A stretch of 23,799 nucleotides of DNA from a virus. Position numbers and translations under genes: made by a program. Below, piece by piece: positions 13,480 to 21,950 of this stretch. The first letter of the stretch is position 1. The number at the start of each line of letters is the position of its first letter. Below the pieces are notes generated by a model. The model did no database searches. It was not told the DNA's origin and worked only from the letters and a program-made list of their open reading frames with translations. The stretch spans positions 1 to 23,799 of IMG/VR virus record IMGVR_UViG_3300043424_000253, one strand, 5' to 3'.

Positions 13480-14445
13480 CTATGCGAGGAGAGTCTCGGT
13501 GTCGATGATGGAGTCCGTGGTGATGATCGGGACACCGTCGAATTCCTGCGGAAGCGTGGCGTACTGCCCTGTCGGGTTGTACGTGGTCCGGCTCTTCCGC
13601 AACTGCGTCAGAGACCGGCGCGAGCAGCAAATCATCGTCGGCATCATGCCGCTCGGGAACTTGCCCATCGCGTCAGCCAGCAAGGAGTCTGTCAGCCCCT
13701 TGCCGCTGTCCGCCGTGAGGTTGGCGATTCGGACGACTGCGTACTTCGATCCGACCTGCACGCCCAGGTGTGCGCCGGCATCGCGGACCATCGCCGTCAT
13801 GCTCTTGCTGTTGGCGCCCAAGACCACGCTCTGAAAGGTCTCCGAAATCGTGAAGTTGATATTCGGGCCTGACACCCCGGCATCACCAGCACCGACAAGC
13901 GCGAAGGCCGCATCGTCTGGCGTCGAGGCGATGAGGAACACGCTGGATCCAGTTCCGGCCGCGGTTCCTGCTGCATTCACCACCTGGCCATCGCTGGCCC
14001 CGTTGTAATTGGCGTCGTTGGCGATGCCCGCAAAGCCTGATCCGTCACCGTGGACTGTGCCGTACCAGATCTGCTTTTCAAGCGTGTAGAGGGCCTGGCG
14101 GAGTTGTCGCTTTGTGCGATGATCCATCCACGCCTCGGCCCCAAATCGGTAGGCCTTGGCTTCTGCGGCGTCCTCAATCACTTTGGCGTCGAGGTATTTC
14201 AGAGTGACGCTGATCTGTGTGCTGCTGCCGGCTGTGTAGTCGGCTCCGTCGTTGACGGCCCTGAATCCCACGACTGGCGCCGTGGTCTCTTTGTTATATT
14301 TGTGCAATGTCCCGTTGGAGCTCTGCATCGCGTGCATCGCTGCGAGCGCTGGGGCTGCGTTGAGGATGTCCGTGATCTCTGCGGGGTTCACGTCCTGGCT
14401 GTTGAACAAAATCAGTTCTGCCAGCGTGGTGAGTGTGTCTGCCAT
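13480..14445 (-). CDS. Major capsid protein (HK97 fold)
   Basis: The 321-residue protein is close to lambda gpE in size (341). Its ATG at 14445 has AGGAG upstream with nine-base spacing. An early helix (MADTLTTLAELILFNSQDV) is followed by NPAEITDILNAAPALAAMHA and a strand KYNKETTAPVVGFRAVNDG, the E-loop region. A long spine-helix candidate spans ~90-125. The C-terminal FDGVPIITTDSI (~302-313) is the GVPI-x-x-TD ending common in HK97-fold capsid proteins. It follows the protease/scaffold gene directly and is followed by a terminator. No separate lambda D-like decoration gene is present between scaffold and capsid. Confidence 0.88.
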   Translation of the reverse strand: MADTLTTLAELILFNSQDVNPAEITDILNAAPALAAMHAMQSSNGTLHKYNKETTAPVVGFRAVNDGADYTAGSSTQISVTLKYLDAKVIEDAAEAKAYRFGAEAWMDHRTKRQLRQALYTLEKQIWYGTVHGDGSGFAGIANDANYNGASDGQVVNAAGTAAGTGSSVFLIASTPDDAAFALVGAGDAGVSGPNINFTISETFQSVVLGANSKSMTAMVRDAGAHLGVQVGSKYAVVRIANLTADSGKGLTDSLLADAMGKFPSGMMPTMICCSRRSLTQLRKSRTTYNPTGQYATLPQEFDGVPIITTDSIIDTETLLA

Positions 14446-14501
14446 GATATTCTACTCCTGTGATCTGTGTGAATTCGGGAAAGCCGCTCGACGTTGAGGG
14501 C

Positions 14502-14915
14502 TTACTTTTTCGGTCTGCACGCCTCGCCGAAAGACTTCTTTCGGGCCTCGGTTCCGGTCTGCACGGGCGTGTCTTCGCCAGCGTTGGCCTTGGCGAGTTC
14601 TCCGATGCGACTCTTGAGTTGCGCGACCTCAGCGCGTGCATCCTGCAGCTCTCCGCGGAGGGCCTGCAGTGTGTCGGACTGGGCCTGTTCCCACGGCTTG
14701 CCGGCAAGAAACATGCGAGCTCCTTCGGCGTCACCGAATGCCTGCATGTAGTCTGCGAGACCCTTAGCCTGCGGAGCTGCTGGCGTCTCTGCTGGCGTGA
14801 CCTCGGTCTCTGTCTCGTCCGCGTCTGAGCCGTCCACTGTGTCGACCGTGTCGACCACGTCTGGCGTGGTCTCGTTGGCCTGCGCCGTCGCCGGACGCAA
14901 TCTCTGCTTAGGCAT
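14502..14915 (-). CDS. Nested capsid scaffold protein (Nu3-like), same frame as protease
   Basis: An in-frame ATG at codon 276 of the protease gene is preceded by AAGGAGG with five-base spacing, stronger than the site of the full gene. It would yield a 137-residue protein. This begins MPKQRLRPATAQANETTPDV, has an acidic Thr/Asp-rich linker, a helical segment GLADYMQAFGDAEGARMFLA, and a coiled coil (LRGELQDARAEVAQLKSRIG). Its last residues, EARKKSFGEACRPKK, are basic and could bind capsid. Lambda makes its scaffold Nu3 from inside gene C the same way. The nested product is inferred from the site and domain layout. Confidence 0.75.
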   Translation of the reverse strand: MPKQRLRPATAQANETTPDVVDTVDTVDGSDADETETEVTPAETPAAPQAKGLADYMQAFGDAEGARMFLAGKPWEQAQSDTLQALRGELQDARAEVAQLKSRIGELAKANAGEDTPVQTGTEARKKSFGEACRPKK

Positions 14916-15740
14916 CACTGCCTCCTTACGCTGCGACCGGATAGCGCTCAACACGTCGTCAAGGCTCCCAATCTCATCCACCAATCCCAGCCCGACCGCC
15001 TCGCTGGCGATCCACCAGCGACCGTCAGAAACGGCCGCCAGCTGAGATTCTGAAAATCCACGACCAGCCACGACGTCGTCGAGGAACATCTGGTTTGTTT
15101 TGTTCGTACTGTCCTGCAGAAACGCTCTCTGCTCGTCGGTGATTGGCTCGCCAGGTGCTCCCACGCCCTTGTATGGACCCGTCGAGAGTAGCACTGACTT
15201 GACCCCGGCTTTGGCATAGGCCGCACTCATGTCGAGCATCTGCCAGTAGGTTCCGATCGAGCCGACTTCACTGTCAGCCGTCGCAAATATCTGACCGCAC
15301 TGGGATGCGATCCGATAGGCCGCAGAAGCCCCGTTGCCGTTGATTGAGGCAATGCAAACCATCCTGTCCGCGAGCTGGGCCAGCTTGCTGCAAACGTCGT
15401 CGAGGCCGTCGACCATACCGCCGGGACTGTCGATCTTAATCACGACCGCCAGAGGGGCGTCGTCCTCCATCTCCAGCAGTTCATCGAGAGCCTCACCGAT
15501 GGCCTTGTAGTTCGATGACCACGGGCTCTTGCGTTTGTAGAGTGGGCCGATGACCGAGACGATCGCAATGCCGTCGTCAGTGTATTCAATGGGCTCAACG
15601 GCAAGCCCCATGTAATCGGCGAACATCTCGGTCATACAGTCGTCGACCGTGTCAGGATCGAGACCTGCCAGCTTTTGCGCCTGCCTGTGATTGAGATACT
15701 GCAATGCGTCGGGGCGCATCTGCCAGAGTCGTGACATCAT
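14502..15740 (-). CDS. Prohead protease (S49/SppA-like) fused to scaffold domain
   Basis: The start is the ATG at 15740, overlapping the portal stop (ATGA) and preceded by GAGGTGG; the product is 412 residues. The S49 domain covers ~50-270. It includes DDAPLAVVIKIDSPGGMVDG with the oxyanion SPGG at 105-108, and NGNGASAAYRIAS with the likely nucleophile Ser139. TGPYKGVGAPGEPITDEQ places Lys191 at the position of the SppA catalytic Lys. Residues 276-412 form an acidic linker and coiled-coil scaffold with its own start. Such proteins clear scaffold from inside the prohead, like lambda gpC. Order portal-protease-capsid is as in lambda. Confidence 0.9.
   Translation of the reverse strand: MMSRLWQMRPDALQYLNHRQAQKLAGLDPDTVDDCMTEMFADYMGLAVEPIEYTDDGIAIVSVIGPLYKRKSPWSSNYKAIGEALDELLEMEDDAPLAVVIKIDSPGGMVDGLDDVCSKLAQLADRMVCIASINGNGASAAYRIASQCGQIFATADSEVGSIGTYWQMLDMSAAYAKAGVKSVLLSTGPYKGVGAPGEPITDEQRAFLQDSTNKTNQMFLDDVVAGRGFSESQLAAVSDGRWWIASEAVGLGLVDEIGSLDDVLSAIRSQRKEAVMPKQRLRPATAQANETTPDVVDTVDTVDGSDADETETEVTPAETPAAPQAKGLADYMQAFGDAEGARMFLAGKPWEQAQSDTLQALRGELQDARAEVAQLKSRIGELAKANAGEDTPVQTGTEARKKSFGEACRPKK
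14921..14927 (-). promoter_or_regulatory. Internal Shine-Dalgarno site for the nested scaffold
   Basis: The minus strand reads TAAGGAGGCAGTGATG inside the protease gene. A consensus site inside a coding frame at the exact boundary between protease and scaffold domains is unlikely to be accidental. Confidence 0.75.
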
Positions 15741-17143
15741 TGCACCACCTCGCCTGATTCTCTGAGGGCCACCATCGCGTTTTTTGACCAATCCTGCAGG
15801 AAGCCCATTGAGGCCAACTCTGAGCGTTCGCTCTGAATTTCTCGGACGTTATCCAAGTAATCGCCGAAGCCGTGCTCATCGCAAATATCTTGCATCGACT
15901 TGAGGCCAGCTGCGACCGACCGAAGGGCCGTGTCCAATTCCTCTTGTGGCTTCCACCATGCCACGCCTCTGGGCACCCACTTGAAAACGACGTCCTCAAC
16001 TCGCATCCCTGCGGGAAGGATGATCTCACCAGTGCCGCCCAAATCTGGAGGCATGATCCATCGCCAGAGCCGCCAGACAGTCATCTTTCGATGGAGCCGC
16101 TCTTGTGTTTTTCGTCGCGCATGGCATGCTCGCTCGAAGAGCAGCCACGCCGCCCGAGAGCCGAAAAAGTTGGTGTGGGCTTCGTCGAAAAAGTTGTAGG
16201 GTAGGTCGAGGGCCTTGAGGCTGATCGCGAGACAGATCCGGATAAAGTCTTGCGTGCTGCTGGCTGGGTTCGCCGACTGAATTGGCGTAACCTCTTCACC
16301 TTCATCGAGGTCAAAAACAGCAGGGCCATCGCCAAAATCCACGACCCGGGCTGAGCCTTCTTGTGCGTCGCTGGCCTGCGGATCATCCTCATCAAATGCG
16401 TCCGCATCTGCCTTGCGGCCGAAGGCAAGGCCAAACATCTGATCGAGCTTGACCTTGGCTCGCATATGGTCAAGCGTCTCATCGAGATCCCGGAACTCAT
16501 TGAGCGCCGCGACGATGGGAGACTGGGGGCGAATCAGGTTCGGCCTGGCTTCGAATTGGCAATGCTGCCACACGCTGGAGGCCCTGACTGCTCTGTCTGT
16601 GCGCTGGCCGCTGCGAGGATCCTCCTCCTGAAAATTCCACGCCACCACACGCCCGCGGGAAAGCTTCGCACCGTTGACCCATGCAGACTGATCGCGTCGA
16701 GCAAAGCCCGGATTTCGGCAGTACGCGCCCTCCACCATCTGGAGGGTTCCGTCTGCGATTTTCACAAAAAACGCGTCACCTGTCAGGAGCTTTTGCGACT
16801 CTGCGACCCGCCGAAAATCATCCCAATCCATGCGGCCGAATGTGTCAATGGCTTCCGGCTCAGAGTCCCGAGCCATCAGCCTTTTTAGATCGGCATTCAG
16901 CGCCGCGTCTTGCGTCCTGGGCTGGAAGTCCCATAAGCAACAATAGTCCAGCGTCCTGCGGATAGCCCACGCGAGGATGCCCATATTCCGCCACACGTCG
17001 AGAGCGTTGGCTGATAAGGCTTGCCGCCTGCTGTCGTTGAGCAGGAAGTCCTCCGACCTGACGTGGCGTGTCGTGGACCGTCGCCGATTCTTCGGGTTGA
17101 GGGCCTGATAGGTCGAATCTGTCGGGCTCTGAACGATGGCCAT
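15737..17143 (-). CDS. Portal protein (lambda gpB-like)
   Basis: The 468-residue product begins two bases after the gpW-like stop, with AGGCGG upstream. Features of lambda-type portals include the early SANALDVWRNMGILAWAIRR and VAESQKLLTGDAFFVKIADG. RGRVVAWNFQEEDPRSGQRT is the characteristic capsid-facing segment before VWQHC. IRICLAISLKALDLPYNFFD (~314-333) and AHTNFFGSRAAWLLFERACH match the LG(L/I)PY-x-x-(L/F)...N-(Y/F)SS-x-R block. The portal forms the dodecameric DNA channel where terminase docks. An acidic insertion, ADAFDEDDPQASDAQEG (~249-265), is present. Confidence 0.92.
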   Translation of the reverse strand: MAIVQSPTDSTYQALNPKNRRRSTTRHVRSEDFLLNDSRRQALSANALDVWRNMGILAWAIRRTLDYCCLWDFQPRTQDAALNADLKRLMARDSEPEAIDTFGRMDWDDFRRVAESQKLLTGDAFFVKIADGTLQMVEGAYCRNPGFARRDQSAWVNGAKLSRGRVVAWNFQEEDPRSGQRTDRAVRASSVWQHCQFEARPNLIRPQSPIVAALNEFRDLDETLDHMRAKVKLDQMFGLAFGRKADADAFDEDDPQASDAQEGSARVVDFGDGPAVFDLDEGEEVTPIQSANPASSTQDFIRICLAISLKALDLPYNFFDEAHTNFFGSRAAWLLFERACHARRKTQERLHRKMTVWRLWRWIMPPDLGGTGEIILPAGMRVEDVVFKWVPRGVAWWKPQEELDTALRSVAAGLKSMQDICDEHGFGDYLDNVREIQSERSELASMGFLQDWSKNAMVALRESGEVVQ

Positions 17144-17145
17144 GA

Positions 17146-17343
17146 TTACCGCCTGTCCATTCTAGGGGTAATCACGCGCGAGCGTTTACGGCGCAGCCCG
17201 GCCTGTGCTTCGAGCTTGCTGAGCTCCGTCCGGACTGAATCGAGATCAAACGTAGTGGACGCGCCATCCTGAGAGTCTGACGATACGCCAGACTCCAGAA
17301 GGGATCTCAGTCGTTCAATTTTTTGCGCTCGAGTCTCTGCCAT
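17146..17343 (-). CDS. gpW-like head completion protein
   Basis: From the ATG at 17343 the product is 65 residues, near the 68 of lambda gpW. It has an N-terminal helix (MAETRAQKIERLRSLLES), a short hairpin STTFDLDS and a second helix VRTELSKLEAQAGLRRKRSR, the same order as gpW. Position between terminase and portal also matches lambda gene W. gpW stabilises packaged DNA and allows gpFII to bind. A GTG at 17364 would add seven residues but has no ribosome site. The upstream 59-base gap is one of the few untranslated stretches in the window. Confidence 0.85.
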   Translation of the reverse strand: MAETRAQKIERLRSLLESGVSSDSQDGASTTFDLDSVRTELSKLEAQAGLRRKRSRVITPRMDRR

Positions 17344-17402
17344 GCCTTGAGGATTGCAGAGCACACAAGAGACTTCAATAGCCGTAATTCAATCGTTCAA
17401 TT

Positions 17403-17660
17403 TCAGGGCATAGAATTTTGATAAAACCTATCGACCCTGTGCTGGCCACAATCCGGATTCGCGCACTGAGTGTGCCTGACGATTACGCTCGTGTATGGCT
17501 CGCCATTGTGGATGCCGCCACCCACCACCTCGATGCGCGAACTGTAGTTTTTGCGATCGGTCGATCCGCATCGCTGGCATCGTGAGAGCTCCACGTCTAC
17601 CACGTCGCGGTCTGGTGTTTTGGCTCCTAGTGGTCGCCCGGGCTTCTTCTGCTGGTTCAC
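17403..17660 (-). CDS. Zinc-ribbon protein with GRP-containing basic N-terminus (85 aa)
   Basis: I chose the GTG at 17660, which overlaps the terminase stop as GTGA and is preceded by CGGAGGTG. The product starts MNQQKKPGRPLGAKTPDRDV, with an AT-hook-like GRP in a basic context. Four cysteines form a likely zinc ribbon: C28-x-x-C31 (SRCQRCGST) and C66-x4-C71 (QCANPDCGQH). The stretch between them looks like beta strands (YSSRIEVVGGG, YTSVIVRHT). Such proteins bind DNA or RNA. Location directly after the large terminase suggests a packaging or late regulatory role, perhaps replacing a small terminase, which I do not otherwise find. That role is inference. Confidence 0.8.
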   Translation of the reverse strand: MNQQKKPGRPLGAKTPDRDVVDVELSRCQRCGSTDRKNYSSRIEVVGGGIHNGEPYTSVIVRHTQCANPDCGQHRVDRFYQNSMP

Positions 17661-19720
17661 AATCGCACCTCCGTTTTTCGCTTGATTTTTCGCTTCCGCC
17701 GTCGCTCCGCACCGTCTGCAATCTCGGGGACATTGCATCCGAGGATGCTGCCCAAAACAAGGCACCCGACCATTGTATCGAACCAGTGATTGTCATTGCC
17801 GGGCCTGAGCCTCCACTCCATGACCGTGCGGCCTCGGCCCTCGGTCTGGATGGCGTATTCAGATGTAATATGCTCCGCCCACATGCGATGCTTTCCGCTG
17901 TAGGTGGTGATGGCTCCGGGGTGTCCGATCTTGATGGCGAGCTGGTCATGAACGTTGGTCTTCCAGAAATTCACGTCGCTGATGACCCCTCTGACGTCCG
18001 CCGCGCTTTTGCGTTTGGTAATGACCCAGCCTAACCCCACTCTGGCGCCGGGATCATACTTGCGTTCTTGGATCGGCTTGTCCGCTGCGCGGTATGATTG
18101 CCCCATGTAGGCCATCAGGCGTGAGGCGTTTTTGGATCTTGCAAGCGCCTGCCGGACTATCTCGGTTTTCCATCTGGCGTCAAACGCCACCAGCTCCAGA
18201 GGGACCACGCCGCCGTCCTCGCTCTTCCACTCTTGCGAGAACAACCAATCCGCCAAGTCTGTAATGCCCTGCGCCAGCGCCGCCATGTCTCCGGCCTGCG
18301 GGTATTTGTGGCCCAGTTTCTTGCGTGCCTCTCGCAGGGTGAAATATGGCTCATCCTGCTCTGGGTATGTGCCGTAGCGTATAACATGGACCGATCCGTC
18401 ATCCTTGACGGCCGCGACTGTGTAATACAAGAGAGACTGCTGGACGTCGCAATCTGCCACGAGTTTGTGATATCCCCTCGGGACCACGCCGCGATTGAGG
18501 GCGATGTTTCGGCAGTCGGCGAGATCCTGCGACGATAGCCACGCGCGTGACTCATTGCTGTCTCTCTCTGGCTCGTTCTGCAGTTCGCTATAGAATCCGC
18601 TCCGGCTGCGATAGTACCACTCCATTGCGTGCTGGATGGCACTGATCTCTCCGCGATCTTTGGCGAAGCGAGGCTTCCACGATGCCTCGGCGCCAGCGTC
18701 CATTGCCTTGCGGTGTTTTCGGTAGTGCTTCGTGGCGTCGCGGATGTCCCCGTGAGCTCTGAGGGATGCCGACCGGATTTCGGCGTACTGGCTCCATAGT
18801 TTCATGGCCTCATCGTTGGGCATGCTCCTGAGGAACTTGCGCCGGATGCCACACCAGTCAGGATTGATCTCGGGGTTCAGCAACCTATCGGCCGCGTCGT
18901 CTGACCGGATGACCGTGCATGTCACCAGGGCACAGAAACTACTGTCTGGGCCTGCCATGCCCACGAGGTCATTCTGGATAACCTCTGTGCGTGAATAGCA
19001 CTGCAGAGGACTCATGGCCGATTCGCGCGTCTGAAAGTCGTCGCACAACAGCATCGAGGGCCGAATCACTCGACCATCCGGGAGTGTGTGCAATGCTCCG
19101 CGGACTGCCTCCATAAGACCGGCTGCCGAGATGATCGCACCAGTTCCGGGGTAGTCTGGTAACGTCGCGAAGCATACCGTTTTCGTGCTTGTCAGAAGAT
19201 TCGTCGGCATGCCTTGGTAGAGCTGACCGCGGGCTCTGTTGGCGACACCTTCCAGCATGCGAAACGGGTAGCAGATTTCCGGGAATAGCTCATAGAGAAT
19301 CTGATTGTGTGAGACCTCCGTCACGATGTCGCGGAGGAGCTTTTCGGCCTTGCCGCTGTTGGCTGCTGCGATGACTGCGAATGAGTGTTTGCGGATGCAG
19401 ATGGACCAAAGCATCGCCCGCATGACGATCGTGGATTTTCCCGTGCCGCGCGGCATGCCGATAGCGCGGAATCCACCCGAGAGGATGACCCGCTGCAGTT
19501 CGGTTATGAGCAGGATATGGTCTTCAGACCACCCGAGCCTGAAGGCGTTCGGGAAACACGTTTCGAGAAACGTCTGCAAGCAGGTTTCGCACTTCTTCCG
19601 GAGGCGGGCGTCGGCACAGCTGGGGATGTCTCCGATATCTCTACCTGCGGCGGATTTTTCGCGCGAACGTTTCGCCGAATCATCCTTGTGCCGTTGGTAT
19701 TTGTCAGAGATGGCCACCAC
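17657..19720 (-). CDS. Terminase large subunit, probably GpA-like
   Basis: The GTG at 19720 overlaps the methyltransferase stop (TAGTG). The 687-residue protein has a motor ATPase with Walker A GMPRGTGKST at 88-97 (Lys95) and Walker B SMLLCDDFQ at 222-230 (Asp227, Asp228). The nuclease domain follows, with LVADCDVQQ (Asp423, Asp425), LVAFDARWKTE (Asp514) and NDNHWFDTMVG (Asp643/Asp648), spacing like the GpA family. The C-terminus is basic (RRRKRKIKRKTEVR), suitable for portal or DNA contact. Lambda gpA is of similar size (641). It pumps DNA into proheads and cuts concatemers. A cysteine-rich patch near 35-55 (SCADARLRKKCETCLQTFLE) may bind metal. Confidence 0.9.
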   Translation of the reverse strand: MVAISDKYQRHKDDSAKRSREKSAAGRDIGDIPSCADARLRKKCETCLQTFLETCFPNAFRLGWSEDHILLITELQRVILSGGFRAIGMPRGTGKSTIVMRAMLWSICIRKHSFAVIAAANSGKAEKLLRDIVTEVSHNQILYELFPEICYPFRMLEGVANRARGQLYQGMPTNLLTSTKTVCFATLPDYPGTGAIISAAGLMEAVRGALHTLPDGRVIRPSMLLCDDFQTRESAMSPLQCYSRTEVIQNDLVGMAGPDSSFCALVTCTVIRSDDAADRLLNPEINPDWCGIRRKFLRSMPNDEAMKLWSQYAEIRSASLRAHGDIRDATKHYRKHRKAMDAGAEASWKPRFAKDRGEISAIQHAMEWYYRSRSGFYSELQNEPERDSNESRAWLSSQDLADCRNIALNRGVVPRGYHKLVADCDVQQSLLYYTVAAVKDDGSVHVIRYGTYPEQDEPYFTLREARKKLGHKYPQAGDMAALAQGITDLADWLFSQEWKSEDGGVVPLELVAFDARWKTEIVRQALARSKNASRLMAYMGQSYRAADKPIQERKYDPGARVGLGWVITKRKSAADVRGVISDVNFWKTNVHDQLAIKIGHPGAITTYSGKHRMWAEHITSEYAIQTEGRGRTVMEWRLRPGNDNHWFDTMVGCLVLGSILGCNVPEIADGAERRRKRKIKRKTEVRL

Positions 19721-21075
19721 TAAAACAGCACCCCCTGCGCCAGTCGCTCGATTGTGATTCGGCAGTAGTCCTCACTCAGCTCCGCGCCGATGTATCGGCA
19801 GTGCTCCGCCCGTGATGCCACCGCTGTTGTGCCTGAGCCGTTGAATGGATCGAGCACAATTCCGCCCATTGGACACACCAACCGCACAAGGTATCTCATC
19901 AAATCCACGGGCTTGACCGTGGGGTGGTTGTTGCCAGCGCCGCGGTCTGACTTGTCTGCCTTCGCTGTGTAGAAAAATCGGGCTGCTGATTGCTCGTCGT
20001 CCGTCTCCGGAAACAACCCCACGACTTCATCACTGCCATCGTGAATCAGGTTGGCGGGCCAGCGGCCTTTGCTGCTGTCAAAGTCTGCGGACGCACTCGG
20101 CGAGGCATAAGCGCTCCCATGGCTTCGTGTGCTGTTGGCCAGACCATAATCCGTGCGTTCACGACCCTCCACCCTGCACGCATCCACATTGATCCCGCCC
20201 GTGCCGTACCGCAGGACGTTCGCCGCCACGGTTCCGGATAGGGGTTTGCGTGCGACTGTGATTGGTTCGAGGGCGGGTTTTAGGGCAGTGCCCCAGCCTG
20301 CCCATTGCTTCGCGGCTTCGGTTGACGGGGCGGTGATTGCCACGTCCACTTTTATCATCTTTTCAGCCACGTCAAAACACGACTTTCTGCCGTCTGCGTG
20401 TTGCGACCCAGTTTTGTAGCCCACCACCTCGCGTTTCAACCAGTTGGGACCTGGCTGCCCCTTGCTGGCATTCTTGTCTATCAGTAAACGGTAAATTTCT
20501 TGCGGAACGTCGTCGATACTCAACTTAAATAAATCCAGCAACACGTCAACTTGTTCGAGTGTCGGAACGCGTGGGGTGGAGCCTGGAGTAATTGTAAATA
20601 ATGCCTGCCCAATGTTGACCGTTCCGAATCGCTCTTCAACTTGTCTGCGCGTGATGCCTGTCGCTTGGCGTGTCGCCTCCATCCACCGCACGACTTGTTC
20701 AATTTCGTCGCGGTCGTCTTTCATACGATCAATCGCCTTTGACACGTCTAGCGACTTCGGAAACCCACTGCCGTAAACCCAAGCAATCATATCCCGGATC
20801 TCAAACCCCGCATCCTCAATCCGCACCGCCATCCGGTGTTGTGTCCGAGTGCCAGCGAATGCAAGCAGGTGACCGCCGGGCTTCAGGACCCGCAGACACT
20901 CCTGCCAGACTTCGACCGTGGGAACGTCGTAATCCCATCGCTTACCCATGAAGGATAGGCCATAGGGCGGGTCAGTGACCACCGCATCGACTGAGGCGTC
21001 TGGTAGTGCGATCATCGCCTCCCGGCAGTCCCCGTGAAACAGCGTGATGCCTGCGTGCTCGTAGTATGGTTTCAC
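19720..21075 (-). CDS. DNA methyltransferase (N6-adenine or N4-cytosine, beta class order) with inserted helical domain
   Basis: The start is GTG at 21075 (GTGA overlap; GGAG upstream). Motif IV, TDPPYG, is at 34-39, and the AdoMet site DPFNGSGTT at 409-417, the order of beta-class enzymes. Residues ~125-195 form an insertion, beginning WMEATRQATGITRRQVEERF and continuing to VPTLEQVDVLLDLFKLSIDD. It resembles a helix-turn-helix domain often found in phage methyltransferases and may act in target recognition. TARFFYTAKA-like sequence and NNHPTVKPVDLMRYL near ~380-395 are typical. No restriction partner is nearby, so it is an orphan enzyme, probably protecting phage DNA or altering host methylation. 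The base modified cannot be decided from the sequence. Confidence 0.92.
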   Translation of the reverse strand: MKPYYEHAGITLFHGDCREAMIALPDASVDAVVTDPPYGLSFMGKRWDYDVPTVEVWQECLRVLKPGGHLLAFAGTRTQHRMAVRIEDAGFEIRDMIAWVYGSGFPKSLDVSKAIDRMKDDRDEIEQVVRWMEATRQATGITRRQVEERFGTVNIGQALFTITPGSTPRVPTLEQVDVLLDLFKLSIDDVPQEIYRLLIDKNASKGQPGPNWLKREVVGYKTGSQHADGRKSCFDVAEKMIKVDVAITAPSTEAAKQWAGWGTALKPALEPITVARKPLSGTVAANVLRYGTGGINVDACRVEGRERTDYGLANSTRSHGSAYASPSASADFDSSKGRWPANLIHDGSDEVVGLFPETDDEQSAARFFYTAKADKSDRGAGNNHPTVKPVDLMRYLVRLVCPMGGIVLDPFNGSGTTAVASRAEHCRYIGAELSEDYCRITIERLAQGVLF

Positions 21076-21950
21076 CGCAGGAACTCCCTGATCTCCTCAA
21101 TCCGTGCTGCGTCCGCTGTGGCCTTGTCCGCGCATCTCAGGATACCCACGACTCGCCCGGCTGAATCCAGCACCGGGCCGCCACTCATGCCGCTGATCGA
21201 GTCTGGGCGTGGACTGCGGGAAACCAGAGGCAGGACGCGCACGCCGTTGATTCTGGCTATGCCGTCCCGTCTCTGGACTGGGAGGAGTTGCGGATCCGTC
21301 CCGCGAAGGTATCCCGCCAAATACGCAGGCTCAGAGTCCCTCCCAAGCATGGCGCCGAATGCCACTGGGAGGGACTCGCTGAGCCGCAGCACAGAGAGAT
21401 CCAGCTTGGCGTCAGAGCGAATGACCGCGCATCCTATCCGGCGCCCGTCGACTGTCGCTGTGATGCCTGCTGTCTCTCCGTGGTGAGCGCATGTGAGAAT
21501 TGTATCGAGGCTGATGACTACCCCTGACCATCGAGAGGAAGGGCCTTCGAGGGCCACGACTGATTGTGGGATGACGTGCCATTCTGGGGCGCTGGAGGCT
21601 GCTGGATTGCTCGCCTGTGGTGGCTCTGGCTCCGCTGGGATGGCCCTGCGAATTTGCTCGACCGTGACTGCGCCCGTCCATTTTGCAATCCGTGTCTGGT
21701 CCGACTTGCGGCATAGCCAGAATGTGGGGTAACGGTCGACCTGAGCCTTCCATCGCGGCTCCTCATCGATATCCACAATCTTGACGGGGTAGGCTGCCTG
21801 CAGAGCTGCGAGGCCGTTGCGCTTGAATTGCTGGCATGGGCCGCACCATCGAGCCGTGAAGAACACGACGTAGTGGCCCTCGGGCTGCGAAAGCTCAAAG
21901 CGCCATTCGTCGCCGGCAAGAAACGACGCGAGGAGAAGTAGTAGGCTCAT
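21072..21950 (-). CDS. Exported thioredoxin-trypsin fusion protein
   Basis: From the ATG at 21950 (ATGA overlap with the papain-like gene) the protein has 292 residues. MSLLLLLASFLAG is a short export signal. A thioredoxin domain at ~15-105 contains WCGPC (35-39) and the cis-proline YPTFW (74-78). A Pro-rich linker (~105-122) leads to a trypsin-like domain with TCAHHGE (His156), KLDLSVLRL (Asp184) and SGMSGGPV (Ser256), a complete catalytic triad. It probably acts in the periplasm or outside, reducing or isomerising disulfides and cutting protein. A longer in-frame start at 22100 overlaps the upstream gene by 150 bases and loses the signal, so I reject it. Confidence 0.9.
   Translation of the reverse strand: MSLLLLLASFLAGDEWRFELSQPEGHYVVFFTARWCGPCQQFKRNGLAALQAAYPVKIVDIDEEPRWKAQVDRYPTFWLCRKSDQTRIAKWTGAVTVEQIRRAIPAEPEPPQASNPAASSAPEWHVIPQSVVALEGPSSRWSGVVISLDTILTCAHHGETAGITATVDGRRIGCAVIRSDAKLDLSVLRLSESLPVAFGAMLGRDSEPAYLAGYLRGTDPQLLPVQRRDGIARINGVRVLPLVSRSPRPDSISGMSGGPVLDSAGRVVGILRCADKATADAARIEEIREFLR

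Noticed and set aside
13129-13872. Plus-strand open frame of 247 codons
   Set aside because: It crosses the capsid terminator and runs antisense to capsid and connector genes; the product is not protein-like.
14446-14501. Near-palindrome around ctcgacgttgag between scaffold and capsid genes as a possible terminator or operator
   Set aside because: The stem is short and imperfect and no T-run follows it; the stretch looks like an ordinary leader with the capsid ribosome site.
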